Below are positions 8,632 to 17,555 of a stretch of DNA of 64,000 nt, in pieces. Position numbers and translations under genes: made by a program. The DNA is from CAVRZR01 sp964354215 (GTDB lineage Bacteria; Actinomycetota; Coriobacteriia; Anaerosomatales; CAVRZR01), in the NCBI GenBank assembly GCA_964354215.1, contig CAYGYT010000006.1, forward strand, positions 1 through 64,000, read 5' to 3'. Position 1 is the stretch's first letter, and each line of letters starts with the position of its first letter. Below the pieces are notes generated by a model. The model had not been told where the DNA came from, ran no database searches, and worked only from the letters and a program-made list of their open reading frames with translations.

Positions 8632-9358
8632 ACTCGTCCATCCCGCCCACCGGCAGCTCGTCGCAGCAACCCTCCATGCCGAACTCCTCGGCTTCGTCGG
8701 CGAGCTCCTCGGCGACGAGTCGCTCGTCGCGCGATTCGATGTAGCGGCGGCGGCTGACGATCAGAACCACGATCAGCGCGACGAAGAGCAGGAAGCCGAA
8801 GATGCCCACGTTCGACCCGATCCGCAGCGCGAGATCGAGGTTCGAGCCGAGGAAGTAGCCGATCGCCACCATCAGCGTCGTCTGGGCGATCGCGCCGAGC
8901 AGGCTGAACAGCTCGAACCAGAAGAGGCCCATGTGGGAAGCGCCCGCGATCATCGGCACGAAGTTCTTCACCCCTGCCGCGAAGCGCGCGACGAACACGG
9001 TCTTGGACCCGTGCTTGTCGAAGTACTCTTCGGCGGCCTCGATGCGCATCGCCGGAATGCGGAATCGCTCGCCCCAGTAGGTGATCGCACCGCGTCCACC
9101 CCTGCGGCCGAGGAGGTAGCTAATGTTGCTGCCCACGAGCGTGCCGATCACCGAGGCAGCCCAGACGCCCGCGAGACTCAAGTCGCCCTGGCTCGCGACG
9201 AACGCGGCGGCGATGACGATGGTCTCGCCAGGCGTGAACGAGCCGAGAATGAAGACGTTCTCTGAGACCGTGAACCCAAAGACGATGAGGTAGCCCCACG
9301 TACCGAGCAGACCGAGGAACCAGTCGACGATACCGATGCCGGTGACGGGATCGGTCAC
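8621..9358 (-). CDS. DedA-family membrane protein
   Basis: A 245-residue integral membrane protein with DedA/VTT-family features: an N-terminal hydrophobic helix, then FGFTVSENVFILGSFTPGETIVIAAAF in pieces (family motif E-x-x-x-x-P-x-P-G-E), GTLVGSNISYLLGRRGG, and the conserved FARFAAGVKNFVPMIAGASHM loop. Family members are thought to act as lipid (undecaprenyl-phosphate or phospholipid) flippases or proton-dependent transporters. The exact substrate here is unknown. The GTG start overlaps the stop of the SPFH gene by four bases, and the C-terminus is acidic. Confidence 0.88.
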   Translation of the reverse strand: MTDPVTGIGIVDWFLGLLGTWGYLIVFGFTVSENVFILGSFTPGETIVIAAAFVASQGDLSLAGVWAASVIGTLVGSNISYLLGRRGGRGAITYWGERFRIPAMRIEAAEEYFDKHGSKTVFVARFAAGVKNFVPMIAGASHMGLFWFELFSLLGAIAQTTLMVAIGYFLGSNLDLALRIGSNVGIFGFLLFVALIVVLIVSRRRYIESRDERLVAEELADEAEEFGMEGCCDELPVGGMDEYEP

Positions 9359-10233
9359 GCGTCCTCCGGTCCACTCTCAACCGGAGCGCCCTCCGGCTCC
9401 AGCACGGTCGATGGCCCGCCCGGCAGCGGCGGTTCGCCGGCCAGAAGCCTCTCATCCGCGCGCGCCTCGCCGCGTGAGCGCGCGAAGAGCGCGTCGGCGG
9501 CGGAGACGAACTCTGAGGGCATCATGATGATCGTGCTCGTGTTCTGCTCGGCGCCCACCTCGGTGATCATCTGCATGCGCCGAAGCTCGAGCGCCATCGG
9601 GTTGTCGGCGATCATGGCGCCGGCCTCCACGAGCTTGCGCGCCGATTCCTGCTCGGCCTCCGCCTTGATGATGCGCGCCCGCTTCTCGCGCATCGCCTGA
9701 GCCTCCTGCGCCATCGCGCGTTGCATCGCGACCGGGATCTCGACGTCCTTCATCTCGACCATGTCGACTTTGATGCCCCACGGGTCGGTCGCCGTGTCGA
9801 TGATGATCTTAAGCGCGTCGTTGATCTTGTCGCGCTCCTTCAAGACCTCGTCGAGAACGTGCTGGCCGATGATGTTTCGCAGGCTCGTGAGCGCCACCTG
9901 GTACGTCGCGTTGTTGTAGCTCACGACTTTGAGCACTGCTTTCTCGGGGTCGGACACGCGGTACCAGACGACCGCGTTCACCTTCACCGTGACGCTGTCC
10001 TTGGTGATGGTCTCTTGGCGCTCGACGTCCACGGTGTTGACGCGAAGGTCGACTTTGCGCTGCCACTGAAGGATCGGCGCGAGCCAGTAGAGGCCGGGGC
10101 CTCTTAGTCCCGCGTAGCGGCCGAGCGTGAACGCGACCGCGCGCTCGTACTCGTTCGCGACCTTGAGCCCCGCCAGGACGTAGACGACCACGGCCACGAT
10201 CACGACCAGGATGACGATCGTAGTGACTGTCAT
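9355..10233 (-). CDS. SPFH/Band-7 (slipin-type) membrane protein
   Basis: A 292-residue protein of the stomatin/slipin family. One N-terminal membrane helix (residues about 3-21) is followed by the band-7 domain (ERAVAFTLGRYAGLRGPGL, VNTVDVERQETITKDSVTV, AVVWYRVSDPEKAV, IIGQHVLDEVLKERDKIN) and a coiled coil rich in Ala/Glu/Arg (residues about 180-225). Such proteins make ring-like membrane microdomain scaffolds. No NfeD-type partner is adjacent, unlike many slipin operons. The DedA gene follows with a 4-base overlap. The Pro/Glu-rich tail is not conserved in the family. Confidence 0.9.
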   Translation of the reverse strand: MTVTTIVILVVIVAVVVYVLAGLKVANEYERAVAFTLGRYAGLRGPGLYWLAPILQWQRKVDLRVNTVDVERQETITKDSVTVKVNAVVWYRVSDPEKAVLKVVSYNNATYQVALTSLRNIIGQHVLDEVLKERDKINDALKIIIDTATDPWGIKVDMVEMKDVEIPVAMQRAMAQEAQAMREKRARIIKAEAEQESARKLVEAGAMIADNPMALELRRMQMITEVGAEQNTSTIIMMPSEFVSAADALFARSRGEARADERLLAGEPPLPGGPSTVLEPEGAPVESGPEDA

Positions 10234-10269
10234 TGCGCTCTCCGTTCGTCGACCGCGCCCGGTGTCAGT

Positions 10270-10704
10270 CTACCCATCCTCGTATGTTCCCCGCCGCTCC
10301 CCGCCGCCGCGTGGCGGGCCCGCCGACGTCTGCTCGACGGTCGACATCCATTCCTCCCATTGGGATGGCCACGGGAACGCGAATGCAAGTGACACGAGCG
10401 CCCCGCCGAAGAACACCGGCGCCCACACCATCTCTCCGCCGAGCACCAGATAGGCGAGGCCGAGCACCGCCGGCACCTCCGAGAACGCGCACGCGAAGAT
10501 GGTGCCCATGCGGATTCGCGCGAGCGCTTCGTCGATACTCGGCGCAGAGAGAGCCGACGTGACGAACGAGCGCCGAACCGCACGTGCCGCAAGGATCGAA
10601 CCGATGCCGATTGCCAGGAAGATCGCGAGCAGCAGGCTCGACACACTCGATTCGACGGCGTCGACGCTCGGGGCGCGGATCCACGTCGCGTCACTCCTCG
10701 TCAA
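10270..10704 (-). CDS. Small membrane protein with c-subunit-like helices, unknown function
   Basis: A 144-residue hydrophobic protein read from a TTG at 10704, inside the end of nadC (14-base overlap). I prefer this frame because it gives three convincing membrane helices: SSLLLAIFLAIGIGSILAA, then MGTIFACAFSEVPAVLGLAY with a glutamate inside the helix, then FFGGALVSLAFAFP. The first two helices resemble the hairpin of rotary ATPase c subunits (Gly-rich helix then Glu-containing helix). The extra third helix and lone occurrence argue against a true AtpE. The start is uncertain. It is co-transcribed with nadC and precedes the SPFH gene. Confidence 0.65.
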   Translation of the reverse strand: MTRSDATWIRAPSVDAVESSVSSLLLAIFLAIGIGSILAARAVRRSFVTSALSAPSIDEALARIRMGTIFACAFSEVPAVLGLAYLVLGGEMVWAPVFFGGALVSLAFAFPWPSQWEEWMSTVEQTSAGPPRGGGERRGTYEDG

Positions 10705-11602
10705 GAGCGATGTCGACCGGTCGGGCGAGGGTGACAGCGCTCGTGGAGACGCGATCCACCCCTGCGGCTCTCAGCGCCCCGAGGCGGTCGAGGCCGATGC
10801 CGCCAGAGGCCTCGGTGAGGATCTCGCGGCCCTCGACCTTCGCGATCTCGCGCACCGCGCGTACCGCCTCGGCGAGCAGCTCGTCCGACATGTTGTCGAG
10901 CAGCACGAGGTCCGCGCCGGCTCCGGCAGCCCGGGATGCCGCATCGAGCGTATCGGCCTCCACTTCGATCACAGCACCCGCCTGCTTGGCTCGAGCCGCA
11001 CGCACTGCTTGCTCGATTCCGCCCGCCGCGGCGATGTGGTTGTCCTTCACGAGCACCATGTCCCACAGGCCGGCTCGGTGATTCGTACCGCCACCCACGC
11101 GAACGGCGTACTTGGAGGGGGAACGCAGTCCCGGAAGGGTCTTGCGGGTGTCGCACACGGCGAGGCCGGCGCCCGCTTCGGCTACCCACCGCGAGGTCTC
11201 CGTGGCGATCCCCGACAGCACCATGAGGAAGTTAAGCGCGGTACGCTCGCCGGCGAGCACGATGCGAGCCGGACCGGTCACCTCGGCAAGCGGAGTCCCC
11301 GCCTCAACGTGAGCGCCTTCGGCGAGCAGCGGGAACATCTCGAGGCCACCGCGCGAACCGGAAGCTCGAGCGAGCGTCGACCAGACGCGCTCCGCCACAG
11401 GGAGTCCGGCAACCACGAGCGGCTCCCGAGCGACGATCCTGCCGCTGAAGGAGGCGCCTGCGGCGAGCACGCAATCCGAGGTCACGTCGCGCTCGAGCAC
11501 CGTGCGATCCACGGCGTCGTGCGCGAACGTGTCCGCCGGGACGCCGAGGTCCTCGGCAAGCGCGAGCGAGACGATCGCGGAAACATCGGGCAAAGCGTAC
11601 AC
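10691..11602 (-). CDS. nadC: Nicotinate-nucleotide pyrophosphorylase (carboxylating)
   Basis: Converts quinolinate plus PRPP to nicotinate mononucleotide and CO2. The 303-residue enzyme starts at GTG 11602, two bases after the nadB stop codon (TAGCGTG) and with AAAGGA just upstream. An open frame continues further 5' inside nadB but is not conserved. Signatures are ERTALNFLMVLSGIAT, CDTRKTLPGLRSPSKYAVRVGGG, DMVLVKDNHIAAAGG (Lys-Asp-Asn-His), the LLDNMS metal/phosphate segment, and EASGGIGLDRL. It completes a nadA-nadB-nadC operon for aspartate-to-NAD synthesis. Confidence 0.95.
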   Translation of the reverse strand: MYALPDVSAIVSLALAEDLGVPADTFAHDAVDRTVLERDVTSDCVLAAGASFSGRIVAREPLVVAGLPVAERVWSTLARASGSRGGLEMFPLLAEGAHVEAGTPLAEVTGPARIVLAGERTALNFLMVLSGIATETSRWVAEAGAGLAVCDTRKTLPGLRSPSKYAVRVGGGTNHRAGLWDMVLVKDNHIAAAGGIEQAVRAARAKQAGAVIEVEADTLDAASRAAGAGADLVLLDNMSDELLAEAVRAVREIAKVEGREILTEASGGIGLDRLGALRAAGVDRVSTSAVTLARPVDIALDEE

Positions 11603-11603
11603 G

Positions 11604-13376
11604 CTACGTCCTTTCCGGCTCGAAGTGAGGCGATGCTCCTCGGCGAAAGACAATGTGGCCACGCCAATGCTCGTCGTCACGGTCGGGAAAGTCGAGGCGC
11701 TGGTGGACCCCCCGAGACTCGGCGCGAAGCCACGCACCGTGCACGGTCAAAGCAGCGACGGTGACCAGGTTCTGCAGCTCCATGCCCGTGGCGTCATCCA
11801 TGGTCTCGAGCAGAACCTCGCCGAAACCCTGCAGTTCGACGGCCGCCTCGGCCAAGCCTCGGTCGGATCGAGTCATCCCCGCGTGCTCGCTCATGGCCGC
11901 TTTGAGCGACGCCCGAACGTGCTCTCTGCTCGCACCGGGCGGGGCGCTCTCTCTCGACTCCGCAGTGAAGGCGATCCGTCCCGGCTGTTGCTCCTCGAGC
12001 TCGATCTCAAGAGCCCGCGCGATCCGTCGGGAGAATACGAGTCCCTCGAGCAGGGAGTTGCTCGCAAGACGGTTGGCACCGTGCAACCCCGATGCCGTGA
12101 CTTCCCCCGACGCGTACAGGCCGCGAAGAGACGTCCGTCCGTCGACGTCGACCTTGACCCCGCCAATCTGGTAGTGAGCTGCCGGAGCCACAGGCACGAG
12201 GTCGGTCGAGAGATCGTAGCCGGCCTCGAGGCATGCATGCCAGATCGCGGGGAAGCGGTGACGGAGCAAACTCTCGCCAAGGTGACGGGCGTCAAGCCAG
12301 ACGTTGGGCCGACCACATCGGCGCATCACCTTCTCGATCTCCCGGCTCACCACGTCTCTCGGCGCGAGCTCGGCGAGTGGATGCACACCGAGCATGAAGC
12401 GGCGCTCGTCGCAGTCGAGCAGGTAGGCGCCTTCGCCCCTGAGCGCCTCGGTGATGAGGAACCGCGGTTCGGCGGCGCTGTCAAGCGCGGTCGGGTGGAA
12501 CTGGACGAACTCGAGGTCGGCGATCTCGGCGCCGGCTCGCCAGGCCGCGGCAACGCCGTCGCCCGTCGCGATGGCGGGGTTGGTGGTCACGCGGAAGACC
12601 TGCCCGGAGCCCCCCGTCGCGAGCACCACCGCATCGGCCCAGAAGACCTGGAGGCTGCCGCCAGCTTGTGTGCACACGAGCGCACCGACGCAGCGGTCGT
12701 CCGTCGTGAGCAGGTCGACTAAGAACCGCTCTTCGAATATCCCGATGACGGACGACTTGCGCAGGAGCGCCGAGAGAGCGTCCTGTATCGCGGCTCCGGT
12801 GGTGTCACCGGCATGAAGGACACGCGGCAGGCTGTGGCCGCCTTCGCGAGCGAGATCCACCTCCCCGCCCTCGGCGACATCGAAGTGCACGCCCAAGTGT
12901 TGGAGGTCCGCGAGTGCCTGCGGGGCCTCACCAACGACGGCGCGCACGACTTGCTCGTCGCACAGCCCCTGGCCGACAACCAGCGTATCGGCGAGATGCA
13001 GCTCGATGGAGTCGGCTTCACCGACCGCGCCCGCGATGCCGCCCTGCGCGTACCAGGTGTTGGTTTCCGAGATGGTCGCCTTCGTGACGAGCGCGACGCT
13101 GCGTGTCTTGCTGGCTTCGAGCGCCGCAACGATACCCGCTATACCCGAGCCGATGACGAGCACGTCCGCGCGGTGCTCGGGCAAGTCGGCCGTGTCGAAC
13201 GAGGTGAGGTAGCGGCGGTCGAGCGCCCCAGGAAGCGCGCCCGGGGTGGGGTTCGCCCACTCAGACAGTCCTCGTTGGGGGCCCTCGACACCGCCCGCCG
13301 CGACGCGCCGGTCGGTGTCTCCCGAACCTGCGGAACTCGTGGATCGACCCCCACCCCGGGCGCTCATATGTGTCAC
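11604..13376 (-). CDS. nadB: L-aspartate oxidase
   Basis: FAD enzyme oxidising L-aspartate to iminoaspartate, the substrate of NadA. The 590-residue frame carries VLVIGSGIAGIVAALEA (dinucleotide-binding), TNTWYAQGGIAGAV, LEFVQFHPTAL, GEGAYLLD, APRDVVSREIE, PAAHYQIGGVKVD, GLYASGEVTASGLHGANRLASNSL, and a C-terminal helical domain. The GTG at 13376 overlaps the nadA stop (GTGA). An ATG three codons later is also possible. Residues 1-60 form a Gly/Ser-rich leader longer than usual for the family. In anaerobes fumarate can replace oxygen as acceptor. Confidence 0.95.
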   Translation of the reverse strand: MTHMSARGGGRSTSSAGSGDTDRRVAAGGVEGPQRGLSEWANPTPGALPGALDRRYLTSFDTADLPEHRADVLVIGSGIAGIVAALEASKTRSVALVTKATISETNTWYAQGGIAGAVGEADSIELHLADTLVVGQGLCDEQVVRAVVGEAPQALADLQHLGVHFDVAEGGEVDLAREGGHSLPRVLHAGDTTGAAIQDALSALLRKSSVIGIFEERFLVDLLTTDDRCVGALVCTQAGGSLQVFWADAVVLATGGSGQVFRVTTNPAIATGDGVAAAWRAGAEIADLEFVQFHPTALDSAAEPRFLITEALRGEGAYLLDCDERRFMLGVHPLAELAPRDVVSREIEKVMRRCGRPNVWLDARHLGESLLRHRFPAIWHACLEAGYDLSTDLVPVAPAAHYQIGGVKVDVDGRTSLRGLYASGEVTASGLHGANRLASNSLLEGLVFSRRIARALEIELEEQQPGRIAFTAESRESAPPGASREHVRASLKAAMSEHAGMTRSDRGLAEAAVELQGFGEVLLETMDDATGMELQNLVTVAALTVHGAWLRAESRGVHQRLDFPDRDDEHWRGHIVFRRGASPHFEPERT

Positions 13377-14305
13377 CCGACCGCGACCATGCGTTCGACC
13401 GCGGCGAGCGCGCGCAGGCGAATGTCCTCGGCAACCGTGACCTCGTACTGGCCCAGAGCGAGCGAGTCGCGAACCTTGTCAAGCGTCGTGAGCTTCATGT
13501 TGGGGCAAAGCATCCTCGGCGTGAGGTTCACGAACTCCTTGCCTGGTGCCGCTTTGCGCAGGCCATGCAGCAGACCCTCCTCCGTGACCACGATGAGGGT
13601 TTGGGCGGCGGAAGACGCAGCGTGCGCGAGCATCTGCGAAGTGGAGAGCACCGCGTCGGCGAGGGTTGTGACCTCGGGACGACACTCGGGGTGCGCGATG
13701 ACCTCGGCGCCAGGGTGCTCGTCACGCGCGGCTTGGACCTGCCCGGCGGTGACCTGGTCGTGCGTGGGGCAGAAGCCGTCCCAGAGAACGAACTCGACCT
13801 CGGGCAGCTTGGACGCGATCCAGGTCCCGAGATTCCGGTCGGGGGCGAACAGCACGCGCTTGGCGTTGAGGCGACGCACGACTTCGACAGCGTTCGCGCT
13901 CGTCACGCACACGTCGCTCTCAGCCTTCACTTCAGCCGAGGAGTTCACGTACGTCACGACCGGCACGCCGGGGTATTCGGCGCGCCAGGCGCGCAACTGC
14001 TCGGCGGTGATCATGTCGGCCATGGGACACCCGGCCCGCGGCTCCGGTATGAGCACGGTCTTGGCGGGAGCGAGGATCTTCGCCGTTTCCGCCATGAAGT
14101 GCACGCCCGCGAACACGATCGTCGAGGCGTCGGTGGTGGCGGCCTGCCGAGAGAGCCCGAGCGAGTCGCCGACGAAATCTGCGACGTCCTGGATCTCGGC
14201 GCGCTGGTAGTTGTGCGCGAGCAACACCACATCGTCCGCCGCGAGCGCCGCGATCTCGGCACTCAGGGCAGCGATACGCTCCGCTTTGGCCTCGGGCTGG
14301 GCCAC
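13373..14305 (-). CDS. nadA: Quinolinate synthase (4Fe-4S)
   Basis: Condenses iminoaspartate with dihydroxyacetone phosphate to quinolinate using a [4Fe-4S] cluster. The 310 residues start at GTG 14305, one base after the panC stop and preceded by GAGGGGG. The three cluster cysteines are visible in DVCVTSANAV, DGFCPTHDQV and RMLCPNMKLTT. Other motifs are LLAHNYQRAEIQDVADFVGDSL, FMAETAKIL, GCPMADM and AHPECRPEV. Its stop overlaps the nadB start by four bases, indicating coupled translation of the first two NAD enzymes. Confidence 0.96.
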   Translation of the reverse strand: MAQPEAKAERIAALSAEIAALAADDVVLLAHNYQRAEIQDVADFVGDSLGLSRQAATTDASTIVFAGVHFMAETAKILAPAKTVLIPEPRAGCPMADMITAEQLRAWRAEYPGVPVVTYVNSSAEVKAESDVCVTSANAVEVVRRLNAKRVLFAPDRNLGTWIASKLPEVEFVLWDGFCPTHDQVTAGQVQAARDEHPGAEVIAHPECRPEVTTLADAVLSTSQMLAHAASSAAQTLIVVTEEGLLHGLRKAAPGKEFVNLTPRMLCPNMKLTTLDKVRDSLALGQYEVTVAEDIRLRALAAVERMVAVG

Positions 14306-14306
14306 T

Positions 14307-15218
14307 CTATGCCCCCTCGGCCCGGCTCGGCTCCAGCGCGCAGGTGTCGATGAGACGGGTGCGCCCCACGCTCGCGGCAACGAGCGCGCGGGCGGTGCGA
14401 TCGACGCTCGGCAGCGGCTCGAGCGTGCTCGGGTCGACAACCGCTGCGTAGTCGAGGTCGACGCCCGGCCCATTCTCGATGACGTCGCGCATGACCGAAG
14501 ACAGCGCCTCGCCCGACTGCTCGCCCCACGCGAGAGCCTCGGCAACAGCGTCGAGCGCGCGAGGGAGGGCAAGCGCGCTCTCGCGCTCGCCTCGGGAGAG
14601 GTAGGCGTTTCGGCTGGAGAGGGCAAGCCCGTCGGCGTCGCGAATGGTGGGACAGCCGACGATCGACGTCGGGATGTCGAGGTCGGCGACCATCCGGCGT
14701 ACGATGGCGAGCTGCTGGTAGTCCTTCTCCCCGAAGAACGCGAGGTTCGGCCTCACGGTGTTCAGCAGCTTGGCTACGACCGTTGCGACGCCGGTGAAGT
14801 GGCCCGGACGCGCCTCACCCTCCCATCGCGCGGCGAGCGGGCCAGGGTCCACGCTGACGCCGTTGAGGAGCGGGGGCTTCGCGGTCGCCGCGTCGCCGGA
14901 AGCCGCCACGCCCGCGCCGTAGATCTCCTCTGCGGACGGCGTGAAGACCAGGTCGACGCCTTCGGCGGAGAGCAGCTCAAGATCGTGCTCCAGGTCGCGT
15001 GGATAGGCGGCGAAGTCCTCACCCGGGCCGAACTGAGTGGGATTCACGAATACCGAGACCACGACGAACGTCGTGCGCTTGCATGCCGCGCGCACGAGCG
15101 AGAGATGCCCCGCGTGCAGGGCGCCCATGGTGGGCACGAAACCCACGGTCTTACCTTCGCGCCGTCCCTCGGCGACTGCCTGACGGACCTCTTCTTTGGA
15201 GTCGACGCGTTCGATCAC
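14307..15218 (-). CDS. panC: Pantothenate synthetase (pantoate-beta-alanine ligase)
   Basis: Joins pantoate and beta-alanine with ATP to form pantothenate. The 303-residue protein has the class I nucleotidyltransferase HIGH-type motif MGALHAGHLSLVRAA, the family block VVVSVFVNPTQFGPGEDF, FFGEKDYQQLAIVRRMV, and the KMSKS-like region in ALSSRNAYLSRGER. The GTG start at 15218 lies 9 bases after the panB stop. It ends one base before nadA, so pantothenate and NAD genes share one transcript, both drawing on aspartate. No aspartate decarboxylase (panD) is in the window. Confidence 0.96.
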   Translation of the reverse strand: MIERVDSKEEVRQAVAEGRREGKTVGFVPTMGALHAGHLSLVRAACKRTTFVVVSVFVNPTQFGPGEDFAAYPRDLEHDLELLSAEGVDLVFTPSAEEIYGAGVAASGDAATAKPPLLNGVSVDPGPLAARWEGEARPGHFTGVATVVAKLLNTVRPNLAFFGEKDYQQLAIVRRMVADLDIPTSIVGCPTIRDADGLALSSRNAYLSRGERESALALPRALDAVAEALAWGEQSGEALSSVMRDVIENGPGVDLDYAAVVDPSTLEPLPSVDRTARALVAASVGRTRLIDTCALEPSRAEGA

Positions 15219-15227
15219 GTGCGCGGG

Positions 15228-16190
15228 TCACCACCGCTCGCCCGCGTCGGCGTCGGGGCCGCGCGTATCCGCTCCAGCGTCCGGGCCCCCGGCGGGGTCG
15301 ATCGCAGGGTTGGCGTCCTCCCGTGCGTTCGCGACCGCTGCGCGCACCTCGGCCAGCGCGCCCTCTTCCATGCGGGTCGACTGCTCGTCGCCGGGAAACG
15401 CCCCCGCGCGGACGTCGGTCGCGTACTGCCCGATCGCCTGTTGAATCTCGGCGCCTACCTCGGCATAGCGCTTCGCGTGACGTGGCGTGGACTCGCCCAA
15501 GCCGAGCAGATCGCTCAGCACCTGGACCTGGCCGTCACAGCCCGCCCCCGCACCGATACCGATGGTGGGTATGGAGAGCTCGTTCGACACCAGCTCGGCG
15601 AGTTCCACCGGGATGCACTCGAGCACGACGGCGAACGCGCCTGCAGCTTGGAGCGCTCGGCAGTCGGCGAGGAGCGCGAGGGCCGGCCCGGCCTCTTTGG
15701 CTTGAACCGAGTAGCCGCCAAGAGCATGCACCGACTGTGGTGTGAGGCCGACGTGACCCACAACAGGAATACCCGCGTCGACGATGCGCCGAACTGTGGG
15801 AGCAATCGGGGCGCCCCCCTCGACCTTGACGGCCGTCGCACCAGCCTCGGCGATGAAGCGACCGGCGTTTCGCAGGGCGTCTTCCGCCGTGACCTGGTAC
15901 GTGAGGAACGGCATGTCGGCCACCACGAGCGCACGCTTCGCGCCGCGTGCCACGGCGGCGGTATGGTGCAGCATCTGACCGAGGGTGACAGGGAGGGTCG
16001 AAGCGAAGCCGAGAACCGTCATGCCGAGCGAGTCACCGACGAGAATGATGTCGACGCCCGCTTCATCGGCAAGCCGCGCAGAGGGAACGTCGTATGCCGT
16101 GACCATCACGATCGGGCGCCGTGCCTGCTTCAGTGCTCGGATCGTGGCGGTTGTTACAGGCCGCGTTTCGTTCTGTGGGGTCGCACTCAC
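15228..16190 (-). CDS. panB: 3-methyl-2-oxobutanoate hydroxymethyltransferase
   Basis: Transfers a one-carbon unit from methylenetetrahydrofolate to ketoisovalerate, giving ketopantoate. GTG 16190 has AAGGAG seven bases upstream, giving 320 residues. Recognisable blocks are MVTAYDVPSARLADEAGVD, LVGDSLGMTVLGFASTLPVT, VVADMPFLTYQ, AVKVEGG, GHVGLTPQSVHALGGY, LECIPVELAELVSNEL and TIGIGAGAGCDGQVQVLSD. It is about 50 residues longer than usual, because of a Gly/Asp/Ala-rich C-terminal tail after the core. It heads the panBC-nadABC run. Its folate donor links it to the folEPK genes upstream. Confidence 0.95.
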   Translation of the reverse strand: MSATPQNETRPVTTATIRALKQARRPIVMVTAYDVPSARLADEAGVDIILVGDSLGMTVLGFASTLPVTLGQMLHHTAAVARGAKRALVVADMPFLTYQVTAEDALRNAGRFIAEAGATAVKVEGGAPIAPTVRRIVDAGIPVVGHVGLTPQSVHALGGYSVQAKEAGPALALLADCRALQAAGAFAVVLECIPVELAELVSNELSIPTIGIGAGAGCDGQVQVLSDLLGLGESTPRHAKRYAEVGAEIQQAIGQYATDVRAGAFPGDEQSTRMEEGALAEVRAAVANAREDANPAIDPAGGPDAGADTRGPDADAGERW

Positions 16191-16323
16191 AAGCGAACTC
16201 CTTCCCAGTCCTGCCGTCGAGGCCCCGTCTGGGGTCCCCGCGGCTCCACGGGGGTGGGGACAGAGAGTATACACCGTGAGCAGGGGTTTCGCGCAGCAGC
16301 GGGCCGCAAGTGAGCCTCGCAGC

Positions 16324-17469
16324 CTATGCGAGGGCGTGGACCAACCCCCCGATCCCCACGAACTGCACATCCCGTTCCGCAACACGCCGCGTGTGGGCCT
16401 TCTCGATATCGGCGCACACCACGAAGTCGACGCCCTCAGTATACGAGCGTCTGAAGGCACGCAGGCCCGCGAGGTCACCCGCATTGGTCGAACTCCACTT
16501 GCATTCCACGGCTACCGGCGCGACGCCGCGTCGTACGAGAACGAAATCAACTTCGGGCCCCCTCTTGGCCCTCCAGTAGCGGATGTCCACGCCAGTCACT
16601 CGCGCAAGGATCTCGTTGAGGACATAGTGCTCCCATAGCAGCCCCAGGTCCTCCTGCCGCGGAATCTGCCATCCCGCCGAATAGCGCACGAACCCGGTGT
16701 CGAAGCCGTACACCTTGGGCATGGCAACGATCTCCGTCGTCCGCCGCGAGGAGAACGGTCTGACAACGGTGGCCACTCCCGTCACTTCCAACACGTTCAG
16801 GTAGTTGAGTATCGTCGGCCTGCTCACCTCGCATGCCTCCGCAAACGCCGTCGCTTCGAACATGCCGCCGCTGCGAGCGAGGACGAGCTCGACGAACCGC
16901 AGGAAGGCCGAACGCTGCTGGACGCGGAACAGCAGTTGGATGTCTCGGGCCCAGTACGAACTCAGCCACTCGGCGTAGTCCGCCGGGAGACTCTCCGCGT
17001 CTGCCAGGAACAGCGGCGGCAGACCACCGTGCCACAAGCGTCGTTCGAGGGTCCCGCCGAACGACACAAGGTCCTCGGAGATCATCGGGGTGAGCCAGAT
17101 CTCCGCCTTTCGACCTGTGAGTGCGTCCGAGAACTTCGCAGTGGCGCTCAAGGTGGACGATCCGGTGGCGATCACCGGCCTCTCAGGGAAGTGATCGGCC
17201 GCGATCTTGAGAACAAGCGATGGATCGGGCAGCTGATGAATCTCATCCAAGACCACCCGCGGCCCGCTGGCGTTGCGCCAGAACGTCTCGGGATCCCGCA
17301 GCCGCTCACGGACACTCGGCAGGTCGCAGTCGAAGTACTCGGCATCCGCGAGGTCCTTGCAGAGCATCGTCTTCCCCGCACGTCGCACGCCGTGTAGCCA
17401 CACGACGCTGCGACGTCGCCATGCCTGTTCGATTTGCTGCAGCCAGAACTCACGTTTCACCATATGCAA
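16324..17469 (-). CDS. AAA ATPase with C-terminal DUF4143 nuclease-like domain
   Basis: A 381-residue ATPase of the widespread AAA/DUF4143 family whose role is unproven. The N-terminal part has Walker A (LHGVRRAGKTMLCKDL), Walker B (RVVLDEIHQLPDP) and a sensor-like VIATGSSTLS. A winged-helix segment is likely around residues 190-250 (SGGMFEATAFAEACEVSRPTILNYL, in pieces). The C-terminus has GPEVDFVLVRRGVAPVAVECKW, the E-x-D...E-x-K pattern of PD-(D/E)XK-like folds. It is a single gene between the pantothenate and folate groups. Family members are often horizontally acquired and linked by association to mobile elements or defence. Confidence 0.85.
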   Translation of the reverse strand: MHMVKREFWLQQIEQAWRRRSVVWLHGVRRAGKTMLCKDLADAEYFDCDLPSVRERLRDPETFWRNASGPRVVLDEIHQLPDPSLVLKIAADHFPERPVIATGSSTLSATAKFSDALTGRKAEIWLTPMISEDLVSFGGTLERRLWHGGLPPLFLADAESLPADYAEWLSSYWARDIQLLFRVQQRSAFLRFVELVLARSGGMFEATAFAEACEVSRPTILNYLNVLEVTGVATVVRPFSSRRTTEIVAMPKVYGFDTGFVRYSAGWQIPRQEDLGLLWEHYVLNEILARVTGVDIRYWRAKRGPEVDFVLVRRGVAPVAVECKWSSTNAGDLAGLRAFRRSYTEGVDFVVCADIEKAHTRRVAERDVQFVGIGGLVHALA

Positions 17470-17555
17470 GTCAACATATCATCCGGTGACACCGAATGTA
17501 AAGTGAGGCTGCACATGGTGCACTGAGGCAGCAGTGTCACACGGCCGGCGGACCG

